From the NCBI GenBank assembly GCA_021203245.1, contig JAJQBO010000203.1, positions 33,310 through 97,309 of the forward strand: 64,000 bases of DNA, written 5' to 3'. Origin of the DNA: Planctomycetaceae bacterium. GTDB lineage: Bacteria > Planctomycetota > SZUA-567. The notes below the pieces were generated by a model, which was given only the letters and a program-made list of their open reading frames with translations, did not search any database and was not told the DNA's origin. Below are positions 1-10,710 of the stretch, in pieces (within the stretch, counting starts at the first letter, position 1; each line of letters begins with the position of its first letter). The position numbers and the translations under genes are program-made.

Positions 1-1774
1 TGCCTTCGCGCCAGCGCAGGGCCACTTCCTCCACCCCGGCCGCGCCGTTGGCGGCCATGGTCGGCGTGATGCCGATACGGAGCAGGTGTTCCTCGATGAC
101 CTGGCGGTTGATGGCGTTGTCCTCGCACACCAGGACCCGTCCCTCGAACACGGGCATGCGTTCGTCCTCGCGGGTGCGGGTGGCGTGTGAACTTTCGTCC
201 TCGTCCGACAGTTCCAGTTCCACCGTGAAGTGGAAGCGGCTGCCGCGGCCGGGCCAGCTCGACACCTCCAGCGTGCCGCCCATCAGTTCCACCAGGCTTT
301 TGGTGATGGCGAGGCCGAGGCCGGTGCCGCCGTACTTGCGGGTGGTGGAGTTGTCCGCCTGGGCGAACGGTTCGAACACCCGATGAATCTCGTCCTCGGT
401 CATGCCGATACCGGTGTCCTTGACGGAGAATTCGAGGGTGATATGGGTGGCGGTGCGGCGTTCGGCGCAGGCGGCCAGTTTGACGGTGCCGCGCTCGGTG
501 AACTTGATGGCGTTCGAGAGCAGGTTGAGAAGCACCTGGCGCAGCTTGGTCGGGTCGCCCAGGAGCTTCTTGTCCAGCCTCGGGCGGGTCGAAAAATCGA
601 GGACGATGCCGCGTTCGTCCGCCTTGACGGCGGCGATGGTTTCGCATTGCTTGAAGATGTCCCGCAGGCTGAAGGGGGTGCGTTCCAGTTCCATCCGCCC
701 GGATTCGATTTTCGAAACGTCCAGGATGTCGTTGATGATGTCCACGAGGCCGGCGGCGGAGAGGCGGATTTTGTTGATGAAGTCGCGCGTCTTCGCCGAC
801 AGCGTCTTGTCGTCCAGCGCCAGTTCCGACAGGCCGATGACGCCGTTCATGGGGGTGCGGATTTCGTGCGACATGTTGGCGAGGAAGGCGGATTTGATGC
901 GGGTCGCCTCTTCGGCGCGGGCCAGGGCTTCCTCGAGGTTGTCCTGCCAGACGACGATTTCCGTCACGTCGACGGCGACGCAGATGATGAGTTCGTGGCC
1001 GTGCGGATCGCGGCCGCGCCGGCCGCGCAGGATAACCCAGCCGACCGAGCCGTCCTTGCGGAGGATGCGATGGCGGCTTTCGAACTCGCCCGGCCCGGCT
1101 ATCGCCTCCGAGATCAGCGCCTGGACGCGCGCCCGCTCTTCCGGGTGGATGAAGCGAATCGTTTCCGACCCCAGCACGCTGTCGACGTCCTCGCGGCTGT
1201 AGCCCATCGCCTCGAGCATGCCGTTGTTGATGAAACAGCAGGGCAGGCCGGGGCGGTTGTAGCAGAAGACGATGCCGCCGGGGATGGCTTCGGACAGGAC
1301 GTCGAACACTTCGGACTGCTTTTCGAAGCCGAGCCGGCATTCCCGGCCGGCGGTGACGTCGACAAGGGTCAGCAGGCCGAGAACCGGTTCGCCATCGAGA
1401 TCGTAAACGGTCGTGAAGCGGTGGTCGAACAGGCGGAAGTCGCCGCCCTCCGTCCTGATGTGGACGCAGGCGGAGCCGCTCGCGTCGCCCCTGGCCATGG
1501 CGTCGTAGAGGGCGAGGAAATCCTCCTCGTCGCCGCGCACCGCGCCGCCGTCGACGCAGCAGGCGGGAACATTGTCCAGCCGTTCCGGCGTGCCGAACAT
1601 CGCCGCCGCCGCCGGCGACAGTTCCAGCCGATGGTCCTGGATGTGATACTTACCGGTAAGGACGCGGGCCTGGTGGAGAAATACCTCGTTTTCCCACAAC
1701 CGTTCCGTCAGTTCGCTGATACGCCGCCGCATGGCCGCGGTTTCGGGATGCCCTTGCTGACTGATTCTTACCAT
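1..1774 (-). CDS. Hybrid sensor histidine kinase, C-terminus cut by window edge
   Basis: Reading the minus strand from an ATG at 1774 gives about 591 codons open to the window edge. The order is an N-terminal PAS-like sensor stretch, a second PAS/PAC domain (about residues 155-265, ending in a DVTEIV segment), a HisKA dimerisation box with HEIRTPMN near residue 302, a HATPase domain with N box NLLSNAIKF (about 415), G1 DTGIG (about 452) and G2 GGTGLGLA (about 480), then the start of a receiver domain ([10 protein letters not shown], about 548). The phospho-acceptor Asp lies beyond the edge. No membrane segment is visible, so it is probably cytoplasmic. An AGGGGA box sits nine bases before the ATG. 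The ligand is unknown and no partner regulator is in the window. The family assignment is secure. Confidence 0.93.
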   Translation of the reverse strand, partial: MVRISQQGHPETAAMRRRISELTERLWENEVFLHQARVLTGKYHIQDHRLELSPAAAAMFGTPERLDNVPACCVDGGAVRGDEEDFLALYDAMARGDASGSACVHIRTEGGDFRLFDHRFTTVYDLDGEPVLGLLTLVDVTAGRECRLGFEKQSEVFDVLSEAIPGGIVFCYNRPGLPCCFINNGMLEAMGYSREDVDSVLGSETIRFIHPEERARVQALISEAIAGPGEFESRHRILRKDGSVGWVILRGRRGRDPHGHELIICVAVDVTEIVVWQDNLEEALARAEEATRIKSAFLANMSHEIRTPMNGVIGLSELALDDKTLSAKTRDFINKIRLSAAGLVDIINDILDVSKIESGRMELERTPFSLRDIFKQCETIAAVKADERGIVLDFSTRPRLDKKLLGDPTKLRQVLLNLLSNAIKFTERGTVKLAACAERRTATHITLEFSVKDTGIGMTEDEIHRVFEPFAQADNSTTRKYGGTGLGLAITKSLVELMGGTLEVSSWPGRGSRFHFTVELELSDEDESSHATRTREDERMPVFEGRVLVCEDNAINRQVIEEHLLRIGITPTMAANGAAGVEEVALRWREG

Positions 1775-1827
1775 GCGGCGTTTCCCCTGTTTAAAAACGT
1801 TAACTTAGGACAACACGTAAACGAATT

Positions 1828-1856
1828 ATCCTACTACTTTTGTGTGGCCGGTGCAA
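1828..1856 (-). promoter_or_regulatory. Possible promoter of the hybrid sensor kinase gene
   Basis: On the minus strand TTGCAC (1856-1851) and TAGGAT (1833-1828) are 17 bases apart, about 54 bases ahead of the kinase ATG. The match to a sigma-70 consensus is moderate; no experimental support. Confidence 0.35.
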
Positions 1857-1899
1857 GACACACCGCTGTCTCCGGTCGCGTCCGGCCGGGTGTCGACGC

Positions 1900-1927
1900 T
1901 TGCGTCGTGGACGCTTTCGGTTATAAT
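1900..1927 (+). promoter_or_regulatory. Probable sigma-70 promoter of alaS
   Basis: TTGCGT at 1900-1905 and a perfect TATAAT at 1922-1927 are separated by 16 bases and lie about 70 bases upstream of the alaS GTG. It faces away from the kinase promoter, so this gap serves two divergent units. Confidence 0.6.
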
Positions 1928-1998
1928 GTCTTGGGTTACCCGCCGCGCGGCAGTCCCGCCCGCGGCGGCATTTTATGCATCCGCTGCGAGGAGCACGA

Positions 1999-4644
1999 GT
2001 GAAGACCGACGACATCCGCGACAAGTACCTGAACTTTTTCGCCTCCAAGGGCGCGACCATCGTGCCTTCCGACTCCCTGGTCCCCCACAACGACCCGACC
2101 CTTCTCTTCACCGGGGCCGGCATGAACCAGTTCAAGGACCAGTTCATGGGGCTGCGAATCGAATACCGTTCCGCCACCTCGTGCCAGAAGTGCATCCGCA
2201 CCGGCGACATCATGAACGTCGGCGTCACCCCGGCGCACCACACCTTCTTCGAGATGCTCGGCAATTTTTCCTTCGGCGGGTATTTCAAGAAGGAAGCCAT
2301 CACCTGGGCATGGGAATTTTTAACAAAGGAGATGGGCCTCAGCCCCGAGCGTTTGCAGGTTTCGGTCCACGACTCCGACGACGAGGCTTACGGCATCTGG
2401 GAGAATGAGGTCGGCCTGCCCAAGAATCGCATCAACCGCCTGGGCGACCACGACAACTTCTGGCCCGCCGACGCGCCCAAACTCGGCCCGAACGGCCCCT
2501 GCGGTCCCTGTTCGGAAATCTTCTACGACCGGGGCGCCGACAAGGGCTGCGGCAAACCTGATTGCGGCATCACCTGCGACTGCCGCCGCTGGGTGGAAAT
2601 CTGGAACCTGGTGTTCACCCAGTTCGACCGCCAGTCCGACGGCAGCCTGGTGCCGCTGCCGCAGCGGAACATCGACACCGGCATGGGCCTCGAGCGGATG
2701 GCGGCGGTGATGCAGGACGCGCCGACGAATATGGACATCGACATCTTCCAGCCCCTCGTCCATACCATCGCCGACATCGCCAACAAGAAATACCACGACA
2801 AACGCGAGGACGACGTCCTCATGCGCCGCATCGCCGACCACATCCGCGCCATCACGTTCTGCATCGCCGACGGCGTGCTGCCGGCCAATTCGCACCGGGG
2901 CTATATCCTCAAGCGCCTGCTCCGGCGCGCCGTCCTGGACGGCCGCAACCTGGGCATCCGCGAAGCGTTTCTGCACACGCTGGTGCCGGTGGTGGGCGAG
3001 GTCATGGCCAAGCCCTACCCGGACATCAAGAACCGCGCCGCCGCCATAGCCGAGACGGTGCAGTTGGAGGAAGGCAAGTTCCTCACCACCCTCGAGCGCG
3101 GCCTCGGCCGCATCGAGCAGGCGGTCGCCGAGACGAAAGCGTCGGGCCGCAACGTCCTCGACGGCGCGACCGCCTTCGAACTCTACGACACCTACGGCTT
3201 TCCCTACGAACTCGCCGAAGAGGTCGTGGTCCGCGAAGGCCTGTCCGTCGACCGGGCCGGCTTCGACCAGGCCATGGCCGACGCCAAGGCGAAGGCGCGT
3301 GAAGGCGCGAAGATGAAGGGGGACGTCTTTGCCAAGGGACCGCTGCAGGACGTGAAAAAACTCACGACCGCCACCGATTTCCTCGGCTACGATTCGCTCG
3401 AAGCCGCCGGCACGGTGGTTGCTGTCGTGGCGAACGACGCGCTCGCCGACGAAGCCGGCGCGGGCAGTCAGGTGACGGTCGTCCTCGACCAGACGCCGTT
3501 CTACGGCGAGTCCGGCGGCCAGGTCGGCGACACCGGCCTCATCGTCGGACCCGGCAACCTCGTCGTCCGGGTCGAAGACACCCAGAAGCTGGACGGCATC
3601 TACCTCCATATCGGCGAAGTGGAAAGCGGCGTCATTCGTTCCGGCATGGCGGTGAAGGCCGAAGTCGACGCCGCCCGCCGCCTCGACATCATGCGCAATC
3701 ACACCACGGCGCACCTGCTCCATTACGCCCTGCGGCAGGTCCTGGGCGACAAGGCCGAGCAGAAAGGTTCCTACGTCGGTCCCGACCGCCTCCGCTTCGA
3801 TTTCCAGCAGGCGACGGCATTGACGCCGGGGCAGAAGGACGAAATCGAGGAAATCGTCAACAGGCGCATTCTCGAGAATTCGCCGGTCGAGACCCGCATC
3901 ATGCCGGTCGACGAAGCCCGCAAGTGCGGCGCCATCGCCCTGTTCGGCGAGAAGTACGGGAGCGAAGTCCGCGTCCTCTTCACCGGCGACTACTCGACCG
4001 AACTCTGCGGTGGCACCCACATGAAACAAACCGCGCCCATCGGCTCGTTCCGCATCGTCTCGGAGGAATCGATCTCCGCCGGCGTGCGCCGTATCGAAGG
4101 CGTCACCGGCCTGGCCGCGTTCCGCCTGTCGCGGGATCAGGGCGATGTCCTCTCGGACATCAGCCGCGAACTCCGCACCCCGCCCCGCGAGGCGGTCGAA
4201 CGCCTCCGCGGCATGGGCAACCATATCCGTGAGCTGGAAAAAAGCCTGACCAGCCTCAAGCTGCACGTCGCCCGCGACCGGGTGAAGAACGCCGCGACCG
4301 AAACGGTCGCCGGCGGTACGCTCCTGGCGGCCGACGCGGGCGAGATCGGCGGCAAGGAGATCGGCGAACTCGCGCGCGAGACCATTTCCCGCCTCGGCGC
4401 GACCGGGCTGGTGGTGCTGGCCGGGCGCGAGGACGGCAAGGCGGCCTTGGCGGTGGCGATGGGGAAGGACCTGGTCGCCAAGGGCCTGAAGGCGGGCGAT
4501 CTCGTCAAGCGCCTCGCCCCCCTCATCGGCGGCGGCGGCGGCGGCAAGCCCGATTTCGCCCAGGCCGGCGGCAAGGAGCCGGACAAGCTGCCGGAGATGC
4601 TGGCGGCCGTTCCCAAGGCCGTGGCAGAGGTTCTCAAGGCGTAA
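1999..4644 (+). CDS. alaS: Alanine--tRNA ligase
   Basis: Charges tRNA-Ala in the cytoplasm. Visible family signatures, in order: the class II motif region TLLFTGAGMNQFKDQF, motif 2 area HHTFFEMLGNFSFGG, CGPCSEIFYDRG, the HxxxH editing-site motif NHTTAHLLH and CGGTHMKQT of the second editing half, then a C-Ala domain ending in a glycine-rich linker. Length (881 aa) is normal for the family. The frame stays open upstream to an ATG at 1975, but the GTG at 1999 is preferred because GAGGAG lies about six bases before it and the protein then starts at the usual MKTDDIRDKYL-type N-terminus. The next gene follows after 26 bases, so alaS may lead a transcript with the kinase-like gene. Confidence 0.97.
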   Translation: MKTDDIRDKYLNFFASKGATIVPSDSLVPHNDPTLLFTGAGMNQFKDQFMGLRIEYRSATSCQKCIRTGDIMNVGVTPAHHTFFEMLGNFSFGGYFKKEAITWAWEFLTKEMGLSPERLQVSVHDSDDEAYGIWENEVGLPKNRINRLGDHDNFWPADAPKLGPNGPCGPCSEIFYDRGADKGCGKPDCGITCDCRRWVEIWNLVFTQFDRQSDGSLVPLPQRNIDTGMGLERMAAVMQDAPTNMDIDIFQPLVHTIADIANKKYHDKREDDVLMRRIADHIRAITFCIADGVLPANSHRGYILKRLLRRAVLDGRNLGIREAFLHTLVPVVGEVMAKPYPDIKNRAAAIAETVQLEEGKFLTTLERGLGRIEQAVAETKASGRNVLDGATAFELYDTYGFPYELAEEVVVREGLSVDRAGFDQAMADAKAKAREGAKMKGDVFAKGPLQDVKKLTTATDFLGYDSLEAAGTVVAVVANDALADEAGAGSQVTVVLDQTPFYGESGGQVGDTGLIVGPGNLVVRVEDTQKLDGIYLHIGEVESGVIRSGMAVKAEVDAARRLDIMRNHTTAHLLHYALRQVLGDKAEQKGSYVGPDRLRFDFQQATALTPGQKDEIEEIVNRRILENSPVETRIMPVDEARKCGAIALFGEKYGSEVRVLFTGDYSTELCGGTHMKQTAPIGSFRIVSEESISAGVRRIEGVTGLAAFRLSRDQGDVLSDISRELRTPPREAVERLRGMGNHIRELEKSLTSLKLHVARDRVKNAATETVAGGTLLAADAGEIGGKEIGELARETISRLGATGLVVLAGREDGKAALAVAMGKDLVAKGLKAGDLVKRLAPLIGGGGGGKPDFAQAGGKEPDKLPEMLAAVPKAVAEVLKA

Positions 4645-4670
4645 CGGGGCCGAGGCACCGGGAGAACAGC

Positions 4671-5978
4671 GTGGACGACAAAGGGCTTCTCCATATCGAC
4701 CAGCGCCAGGGCCATGTCGCCATCGACATGGGACTGATGAATGAGCGCCAGGTCAAAGACGCCACCATGCAGATGCTGGTCAAAAACGCCACCCTGGCGA
4801 CGCCGCGCAGCTTCGGCCAGGTGGCGCTCGAACTCGGCTATCTCGACCAGGAGGGCTTGGCGGCGGTCGAGATGGAGGAGCGCCGCCGCCGCCGGCTCAT
4901 CACCGGCTACGAGATTATCGACATCATCGGTTCCGGCACCATCGCCACCGTCTACCACGCCATGCAACTGACGATGGACCGCGAGGTGGCGTTGAAGATT
5001 CTCCACCCGTGCCTGGCGTCTGACCCGGTGTTTGTCCGGGCCTATATCGCCGAGGCGCAGGCAGTCTCCCGGTTCCACCACCCGAACATCGTCCAGGGCT
5101 TTGATGCGGGCGAATCGAACGGCTTTTTCTATTTTGCCCACGAATACCTGCTCGGCGGCTCCATCGCCGACCGGCTGGCGCGGGGCGAAGAGGAGACGCG
5201 CTTTTCCGAAGGCAGGCTCCTGAAATACCTGCGGCAGACCACCGCCGCCCTCATGCACGCCTGGAACGTCGCCGTCTACCACGGCGACATCAACCCGGGC
5301 AACCTTCTCCTCGACGCGAACGGCAACATCAAGCTGGCCAACCTGGGCGTTCCCCGTGTGGCGGGCCTGCGCACCTCGGGCGGCGTGGCCATGCCCGGCT
5401 TTGTCCGCTGCGGTCCCGAATATGCCGCGCCGGAGCAATTGGACAAACCCGACCTCGTCAACCCGCAGACAGACATGTACAGCCTCGGCGCGACGTTCTA
5501 CCACATCTCGTTCGGCGTCCAGCCGTTTACCGCTCCCGAAGGCGTGCCGCTGGCCGAGTACCGCCGGACGGCGCAACTGCCGTCCTTTTCGCTGGAGAGC
5601 CAGGAGGGGTTTTCGGCCAAGTATCTGCGCCTCATCCACGACATGCTTGAGGTCGATCCGGCCAAGCGCCCGGCCAATCCGGAGGAACTCGCCGACCGGC
5701 TGGAAAAATTCCACCAGTCCACCTCCGACGACTCCAGCGTGCCCGGACAGGTGCGGACCGGCGTCGTTCCGACGTCTTCGGCCGTGTCCGGCCGGACCTC
5801 GGGGCGGTTTTCGAAGCGCGCAATCGCGCCCAATTCGCAATCGCCCGAGCGGGCGTTTTCCCTCAAGCGGCGCGACGGGGTGGGGCGGGCCTCGCCGACC
5901 CGGCGCTGGCTCATCGGGGGCGTCGTGGCCGGGCTGGGCGCGGTCCTGCTGTGGCTGCTGTTTGTTTCCCGGGGATAA
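4671..5978 (+). CDS. Tail-anchored Ser/Thr protein kinase-like protein, probable pseudokinase
   Basis: A 435-residue protein starting at GTG. Residues 1-75 hold a short helical region resembling the N-terminal domain of GspE/MshE-type proteins (inference). The kinase fold spans about 80-345: glycine loop IGSGTIATVY (86-95), VALKIL with Lys109, a candidate alphaC Glu128, catalytic-loop HGDINPGN with Asp206 and Asn211, and AAPEQ as the APE motif. The DFG motif is replaced by NLG (224-226), so the magnesium-binding Asp is absent, and the HRDLKPEN Lys is Asn. A hydrophobic segment at about 412-431 close to the C-terminus would anchor it with the kinase-like domain in the cytoplasm. It may be a catalytically weak or scaffold kinase. 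It lies three bases ahead of a membrane TPR gene, with which it probably works. Confidence 0.85.
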   Translation: MDDKGLLHIDQRQGHVAIDMGLMNERQVKDATMQMLVKNATLATPRSFGQVALELGYLDQEGLAAVEMEERRRRRLITGYEIIDIIGSGTIATVYHAMQLTMDREVALKILHPCLASDPVFVRAYIAEAQAVSRFHHPNIVQGFDAGESNGFFYFAHEYLLGGSIADRLARGEEETRFSEGRLLKYLRQTTAALMHAWNVAVYHGDINPGNLLLDANGNIKLANLGVPRVAGLRTSGGVAMPGFVRCGPEYAAPEQLDKPDLVNPQTDMYSLGATFYHISFGVQPFTAPEGVPLAEYRRTAQLPSFSLESQEGFSAKYLRLIHDMLEVDPAKRPANPEELADRLEKFHQSTSDDSSVPGQVRTGVVPTSSAVSGRTSGRFSKRAIAPNSQSPERAFSLKRRDGVGRASPTRRWLIGGVVAGLGAVLLWLLFVSRG

Positions 5979-5981
5979 GGC

Positions 5982-6860
5982 ATGAGCCCATACTACACCG
6001 TCCTGCTGCTGGCGTTCGTTATCCTGCTGGCCGTCCTGCTGATTCGCTATATCAACAACACCGTCGACGGCGAATTCCGCAGCCTGGCGCGGAGCGTTTC
6101 CGACCCCGACTACCGGGCCGAACAACTGGCGGCGGTCGACGCCAGGCTGGCGGCGCTTCTCCCCCTCGCGCCGGACGTGCCGCCGCTCGTCAAGCCGGGG
6201 CCGCTTCGCGGCGTGCTTGCGCCCATGCTGCTGGCGCTTGGGGTGGTACTGTTGTGGGGCGCCGGGTCGGCGGTGCATGACAGGGACAAATGGCTGTACG
6301 GCGGGGTGGCGGTCCTGGCGCTGGCGATTGCGATCATGCTGGTGACGCTCCGGAAGCGGCGGCGGGCGCGCACGGCGCGGCTCCTCCTCTACCGGGCCGA
6401 CCTGCGCCGCCTCGACGACAACCGCGCCGGCGCTGCCGAAGATCTGCGCGAACTTCTGAAGCTCACCCCCTGGGACGACAGCGCCTGGGCCGAACTGTCG
6501 GACGATCTCGCCGCCGACGGCCAACTGGAGGATGCGCTCGCCGCCATCGATCAGGCCGCCGCCGTCGACCCGAGGTACGACGAATACCGCCAGCTCCAGG
6601 CGTCACTCGCGATACGCGCGGGCAAACTCGACCGCGCCAGGCAGGCTATCCGGGAATGGACCGAACTGGACGGAGTGGCTGACGACGACCCCCGCCTCGC
6701 CATCTACACGGCGGCCTTGCAACTGGCCGAAGGCGAGCGGGAAGCGGCGGCGGCGACCATTCGCACCGTTTTGCTGGACCGCGACGCCGCGGCGTGGGAA
6801 TACCTGGATTCGGACAGCGCCTTGTCGGGAATCCGCGCGCTGCTGCCGGGAAAGGGATAA
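5982..6860 (+). CDS. Membrane protein with TPR repeats, function unknown
   Basis: 292 residues. An N-terminal membrane helix (about 4-23, LLLAFVILLAVLLIRYI) is followed by a soluble linker and a second hydrophobic hairpin (about 70-130) ending in a basic RKRRRAR stop-transfer. From about residue 135 there are TPR-like helices (ADLRRLDDNRAGAAEDLRE, ALAAIDQAAAVDPRY) and an acidic C-terminus. The layout resembles CcmI/NrfG-type TPR assembly proteins, but similarity is only in architecture. It starts three bases after the kinase-like gene and ends three bases before a dehydrogenase gene, so it is almost certainly co-transcribed with both. Biological role unknown. Confidence 0.8.
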   Translation: MSPYYTVLLLAFVILLAVLLIRYINNTVDGEFRSLARSVSDPDYRAEQLAAVDARLAALLPLAPDVPPLVKPGPLRGVLAPMLLALGVVLLWGAGSAVHDRDKWLYGGVAVLALAIAIMLVTLRKRRRARTARLLLYRADLRRLDDNRAGAAEDLRELLKLTPWDDSAWAELSDDLAADGQLEDALAAIDQAAAVDPRYDEYRQLQASLAIRAGKLDRARQAIREWTELDGVADDDPRLAIYTAALQLAEGEREAAAATIRTVLLDRDAAAWEYLDSDSALSGIRALLPGKG

Positions 6861-6863
6861 GGG

Positions 6864-7805
6864 ATGAAAAATCTGGGTCTGGTGTTTTTACCGCCGGTCA
6901 ACGGCCTGCCGGGAATGGAAGAGCGCCACGTCGCCGCCTTGCGGCAGCGGGTGCCGTCGGTCGACTGGCGCGTCTGCGCGGACAAGGACGAAACGGCCTC
7001 ACTCCTTCCCGATGCAGTCGCGGCGCTGGTCTGGGCGTTTTCGTCGTCGTGGAACGGCAAGGCCGGGAACCTCCGCCTCATCGCCACGCCGGCGGCGGGG
7101 CGCGACTGGATTCACGCGACGCCCCGCGACGGCCTGGAAATCCTCTTCGGCCACTACCACGGCGAACTGATGGCCGAGACCGTGCTCGGGCTTATGCTCG
7201 CCTTTACCCGGGGCATCAAGGACTCTCTCGACCGCCGTGGCGAAGTCTGGCCCAGGGTGGAGGTGGGGAGCGCCATGCGGCCGCTGCGGGGCAGTCACGC
7301 GGTTATCGTCGGCTTCGGCAATATCGGCAAGTGGGTGGGGCGGCTGCTCGCGCCCATGGGCGTGCGCGTTACCGGCGTCAACCGGTCGAACCTGGACCGG
7401 CCCGACTCTTTCCGCCCCGACGACCGGGTGATTCGCCTGGACGAGCTCGATTCGGTTCTCCCCGAAGCCGACCACCTGGTCATGGTCCTGCCCGGCGACA
7501 CCGGTACCGACAAGCTTCTTGACGCGCGCCGCATCGGGTTGCTTCGTCCCGACGCCTATGTTTATAATATAGGGCGCGGCAACGCCATCGACCTGGACGC
7601 CTTGACGGCGGCATTGCGGGAGGGGCGGCTGGCGGGGGCTGGCCTCGACGTCTACCCGGAGGAACCGCTGCCGACGGACGCTCCCATCCGGTCGTGCCCG
7701 AGGACCATCCTGCTGCCGCACGTGTCGGCGTTTGGCCCCACGTATTTCGACCTGTGGATGAAGGAATTGCTGCCTGCGCTGGAGGGGATTTTCGGCAAAA
7801 AATAG
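6864..7805 (+). CDS. D-2-hydroxyacid dehydrogenase, NAD-dependent
   Basis: 313 residues of the D-isomer-specific 2-hydroxyacid dehydrogenase family, which reduce 2-keto acids to D-2-hydroxyacids. The Rossmann motif is VIVGFGNIGKWVG (about 150-162). The catalytic triad of the family can be placed: Arg in YNIGRGNAID, Glu in LDVYPEEPLP and His in LLPHVSAFG. Substrate (lactate, glyoxylate, phosphoglycerate) cannot be told from sequence. It is followed nine bases later by larC, whose product matures the nickel cofactor of lactate racemase, so a link to lactate metabolism is attractive but unproved. It ends in TAG inside the Shine-Dalgarno of larC (TAGGAGG), which implies translational coupling. 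Confidence 0.9.
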   Translation: MKNLGLVFLPPVNGLPGMEERHVAALRQRVPSVDWRVCADKDETASLLPDAVAALVWAFSSSWNGKAGNLRLIATPAAGRDWIHATPRDGLEILFGHYHGELMAETVLGLMLAFTRGIKDSLDRRGEVWPRVEVGSAMRPLRGSHAVIVGFGNIGKWVGRLLAPMGVRVTGVNRSNLDRPDSFRPDDRVIRLDELDSVLPEADHLVMVLPGDTGTDKLLDARRIGLLRPDAYVYNIGRGNAIDLDALTAALREGRLAGAGLDVYPEEPLPTDAPIRSCPRTILLPHVSAFGPTYFDLWMKELLPALEGIFGKK

Positions 7806-7814
7806 GAGGATCCT

Positions 7815-9308
7815 ATGCATCTACATCTGGACTGCCAATTCGGCATGGCGGGCGACATGCTCCTTTCCGCCCTTATTGACGCCGGCGCGGACAAGGAGGC
7901 AATTGTCGCCATCCTGCGCAGCACCGGGCTCGCCGATTTCGAGGTGGAAGTGGAGCGGACTACCCGCGGCGGCGTCTCGGCCATGCGTCTTGACGTGATT
8001 GACACTAGCGGTGCGGTGCGGCAGGGCAACCATACACACGATCATGATCACGGCCACGATCACGAGCACGACAAGGATCACCACGGCCATGCGCACGACC
8101 ATCCGCACGGCCACGCGCACGGGCATGATCACGAACACGAACAGCCCCACGGCCATGAGCACGGCCACAGCCACGGCGCTCATCGCCACGGTCCGCACAG
8201 GCATCTGGAAGACCTGCTCCGGTTTTTGGAAAACGACACCATTGTCCCCCGGGTGCGCGAGCGGGCGAGCCGCATTTTCCGCATCATGGCCCAGGCCGAG
8301 GCGACCGTCCACGGCCAGACCGTCGACACCGTGCATTTCCACGAGATCAGCGGCATCGACACGGCGGTGGACGTCATCGGCTCCTGCATCGCGCTTGAAT
8401 TGTTGGACGTCGACAGCATTTCGGCCTCGCCCCCGTCGGTCGGGTCGGGGATGCTGATGTGCGAGCACGGCATCTTCCCGGTTCCCGCCCCCGCCACGCT
8501 GGAAATCCTCAAAAGCAACAACATCCCCTGGCGCGCGGGCGGCGAAGGCGAGCGCGCCACCCCGACCGGCATGGCGCTCCTCGCCGGACTGGCCGAATCC
8601 TTCGGCGACTCGCCGCAGATAACCGTCACCCGCATCGGCTACGGAGCCGGCCACCGCGAGTTCGAAGACGTACCCAACCTCCTCCGCGTTATTATAGGAA
8701 AACCGGGCATCCCGGGCGAGTCCGAGCGTCCCGGCGGCGGCAAAACCATCATCGCGGAGCCCGAGCAGGAAGTCAGTGGCGAGATAGTCCGCGTTCCCCT
8801 GGACGAAGCCATGCTTCCCGAGGCGGTCGCGGCCATGCTCCCGGGCGAAATCGCCGCCGACGGCGACCGGGTGGTGGAGTTCCGTTTCGTCGTCGACGAC
8901 ATGACGCCCGAGGCCGTCGCCTACCTGTGCGAGCGTTGCCTTGCCGCCGGCGCGCTTGAAGCCTACGCCGTTGCCGCCATTATGAAAAAGGGCCGTCCCG
9001 GCCATGAGGTCACCGTCCTGGCGACGACCGACTCCACTCCCGTAGTCGTGAACGTCCTCTGGCGCGAGTCCACCACCTTCGGCATGCGCGTGGGCGAGCG
9101 GTCGCGGCTGGTGTTGGCCCGTGACATCCGTTCGGTTCTGGTGCTTGGCCACGAGGTGCGGGTCAAGCTGGGCTGGCTCGGCGGCACCCTTGTCCGCTGC
9201 CAGCCCGAATACGAAGACTGCCGCAAAGCCGCCCTCGACAGCGGTCGGCCGCTGGTCGAGGTGTATCATTTGGCGGCGAGGGCGGCGGAGAAGTTTGTTT
9301 CCAATTAA
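7815..9308 (+). CDS. larC: LarC-type nickel insertion protein (nickel-pincer cofactor synthesis)
   Basis: 497 residues with the DUF111/LarC start (LHLDCQFGMAGDMLLSALID) and the typical HFHEISGIDTAVDVIG and ATPTGMALLAGLA segments. LarC inserts nickel into the pyridinium-bisthiocarboxylate mononucleotide cofactor used by lactate racemase and related enzymes. Residues about 74-133 are a very His-rich insert (alternating HDH, HGH, HEH), a likely nickel store. In Lactobacillus plantarum larC is split in two reading frames joined by programmed frameshifting; here the frame is continuous. A perfect GGAGG lies six bases before the ATG. No larA, larB or larE is seen in the window, so the client enzyme must be elsewhere. 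Confidence 0.93.
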   Translation: MHLHLDCQFGMAGDMLLSALIDAGADKEAIVAILRSTGLADFEVEVERTTRGGVSAMRLDVIDTSGAVRQGNHTHDHDHGHDHEHDKDHHGHAHDHPHGHAHGHDHEHEQPHGHEHGHSHGAHRHGPHRHLEDLLRFLENDTIVPRVRERASRIFRIMAQAEATVHGQTVDTVHFHEISGIDTAVDVIGSCIALELLDVDSISASPPSVGSGMLMCEHGIFPVPAPATLEILKSNNIPWRAGGEGERATPTGMALLAGLAESFGDSPQITVTRIGYGAGHREFEDVPNLLRVIIGKPGIPGESERPGGGKTIIAEPEQEVSGEIVRVPLDEAMLPEAVAAMLPGEIAADGDRVVEFRFVVDDMTPEAVAYLCERCLAAGALEAYAVAAIMKKGRPGHEVTVLATTDSTPVVVNVLWRESTTFGMRVGERSRLVLARDIRSVLVLGHEVRVKLGWLGGTLVRCQPEYEDCRKAALDSGRPLVEVYHLAARAAEKFVSN

Positions 9309-9486
9309 CAGTTAATAATTCACAATTAACAATGCACAATTCACAATTACAGGAAGAATTACAGTCAGGATTCGCTCGCTTCCGCTCGCTTTTTCCTCCA
9401 ATTTGAGACGAGCGAGCGGTAGCGAGCGGATCCTAAAATGTATTGAGTCCAGTAATTGTGCATTGTGAATTGTGCATTGTGAATTA
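9302..9486. repeat. AT-rich inverted intergenic repeat, copy 1
   Basis: The left arm holds units AATTCACAATTAAC and TGCACAATTCACAATTAC; the right arm (about 9451-9485) holds TTGTGCATTGTGAATT twice, the reverse complement. The middle has a second palindrome around GCTCGCTTCCGCTCGC and GAGCGAGCGGTAGCGAGCGG. The element fills the gap between larC and gapA, which are convergent. Related copies lie at 18685-18802 and 27056-27163. Confidence 0.75.
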
Positions 9487-9516
9487 AAAAAACGGACAGC
9501 CTCCCGGCTGTCCGTT
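9486..9516 (-). terminator. Rho-independent terminator of gapA
   Basis: On the minus strand AACGGACAGCC pairs with GGCTGTCCGTT around a four-base loop and is followed by a T run, 30 bases after the gapA stop. Confidence 0.88.
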
Positions 9517-9545
9517 CTCCTTGCATAAATCCCAAACCCCAAATG

Positions 9546-10610
<1,065 letters not shown>

Positions 10611-10704
10611 TCAATGCGGGTCGCGCCATCCCCTCGCGCTAACCCGACAGATTATACCCGGCAATTATTTCCGTTGCAAGGGTGGAACGAGGAAACAATT
10701 CTTG

Positions 10705-10710
10705 TATAAT
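10705..10710 (+). promoter_or_regulatory. -10 element of xseA
   Basis: A perfect TATAAT at 10705-10710 lies about 90 bases before the chosen xseA ATG. No good -35 lies at the usual distance. It is downstream of the alternative ATG at 10682, which argues against that start. Confidence 0.45.

Noticed and set aside
230..2002. Long plus-strand open frame over the sensor kinase
   Set aside because: It is the antisense shadow of the kinase; the minus strand carries clear HisKA and HATPase motifs.
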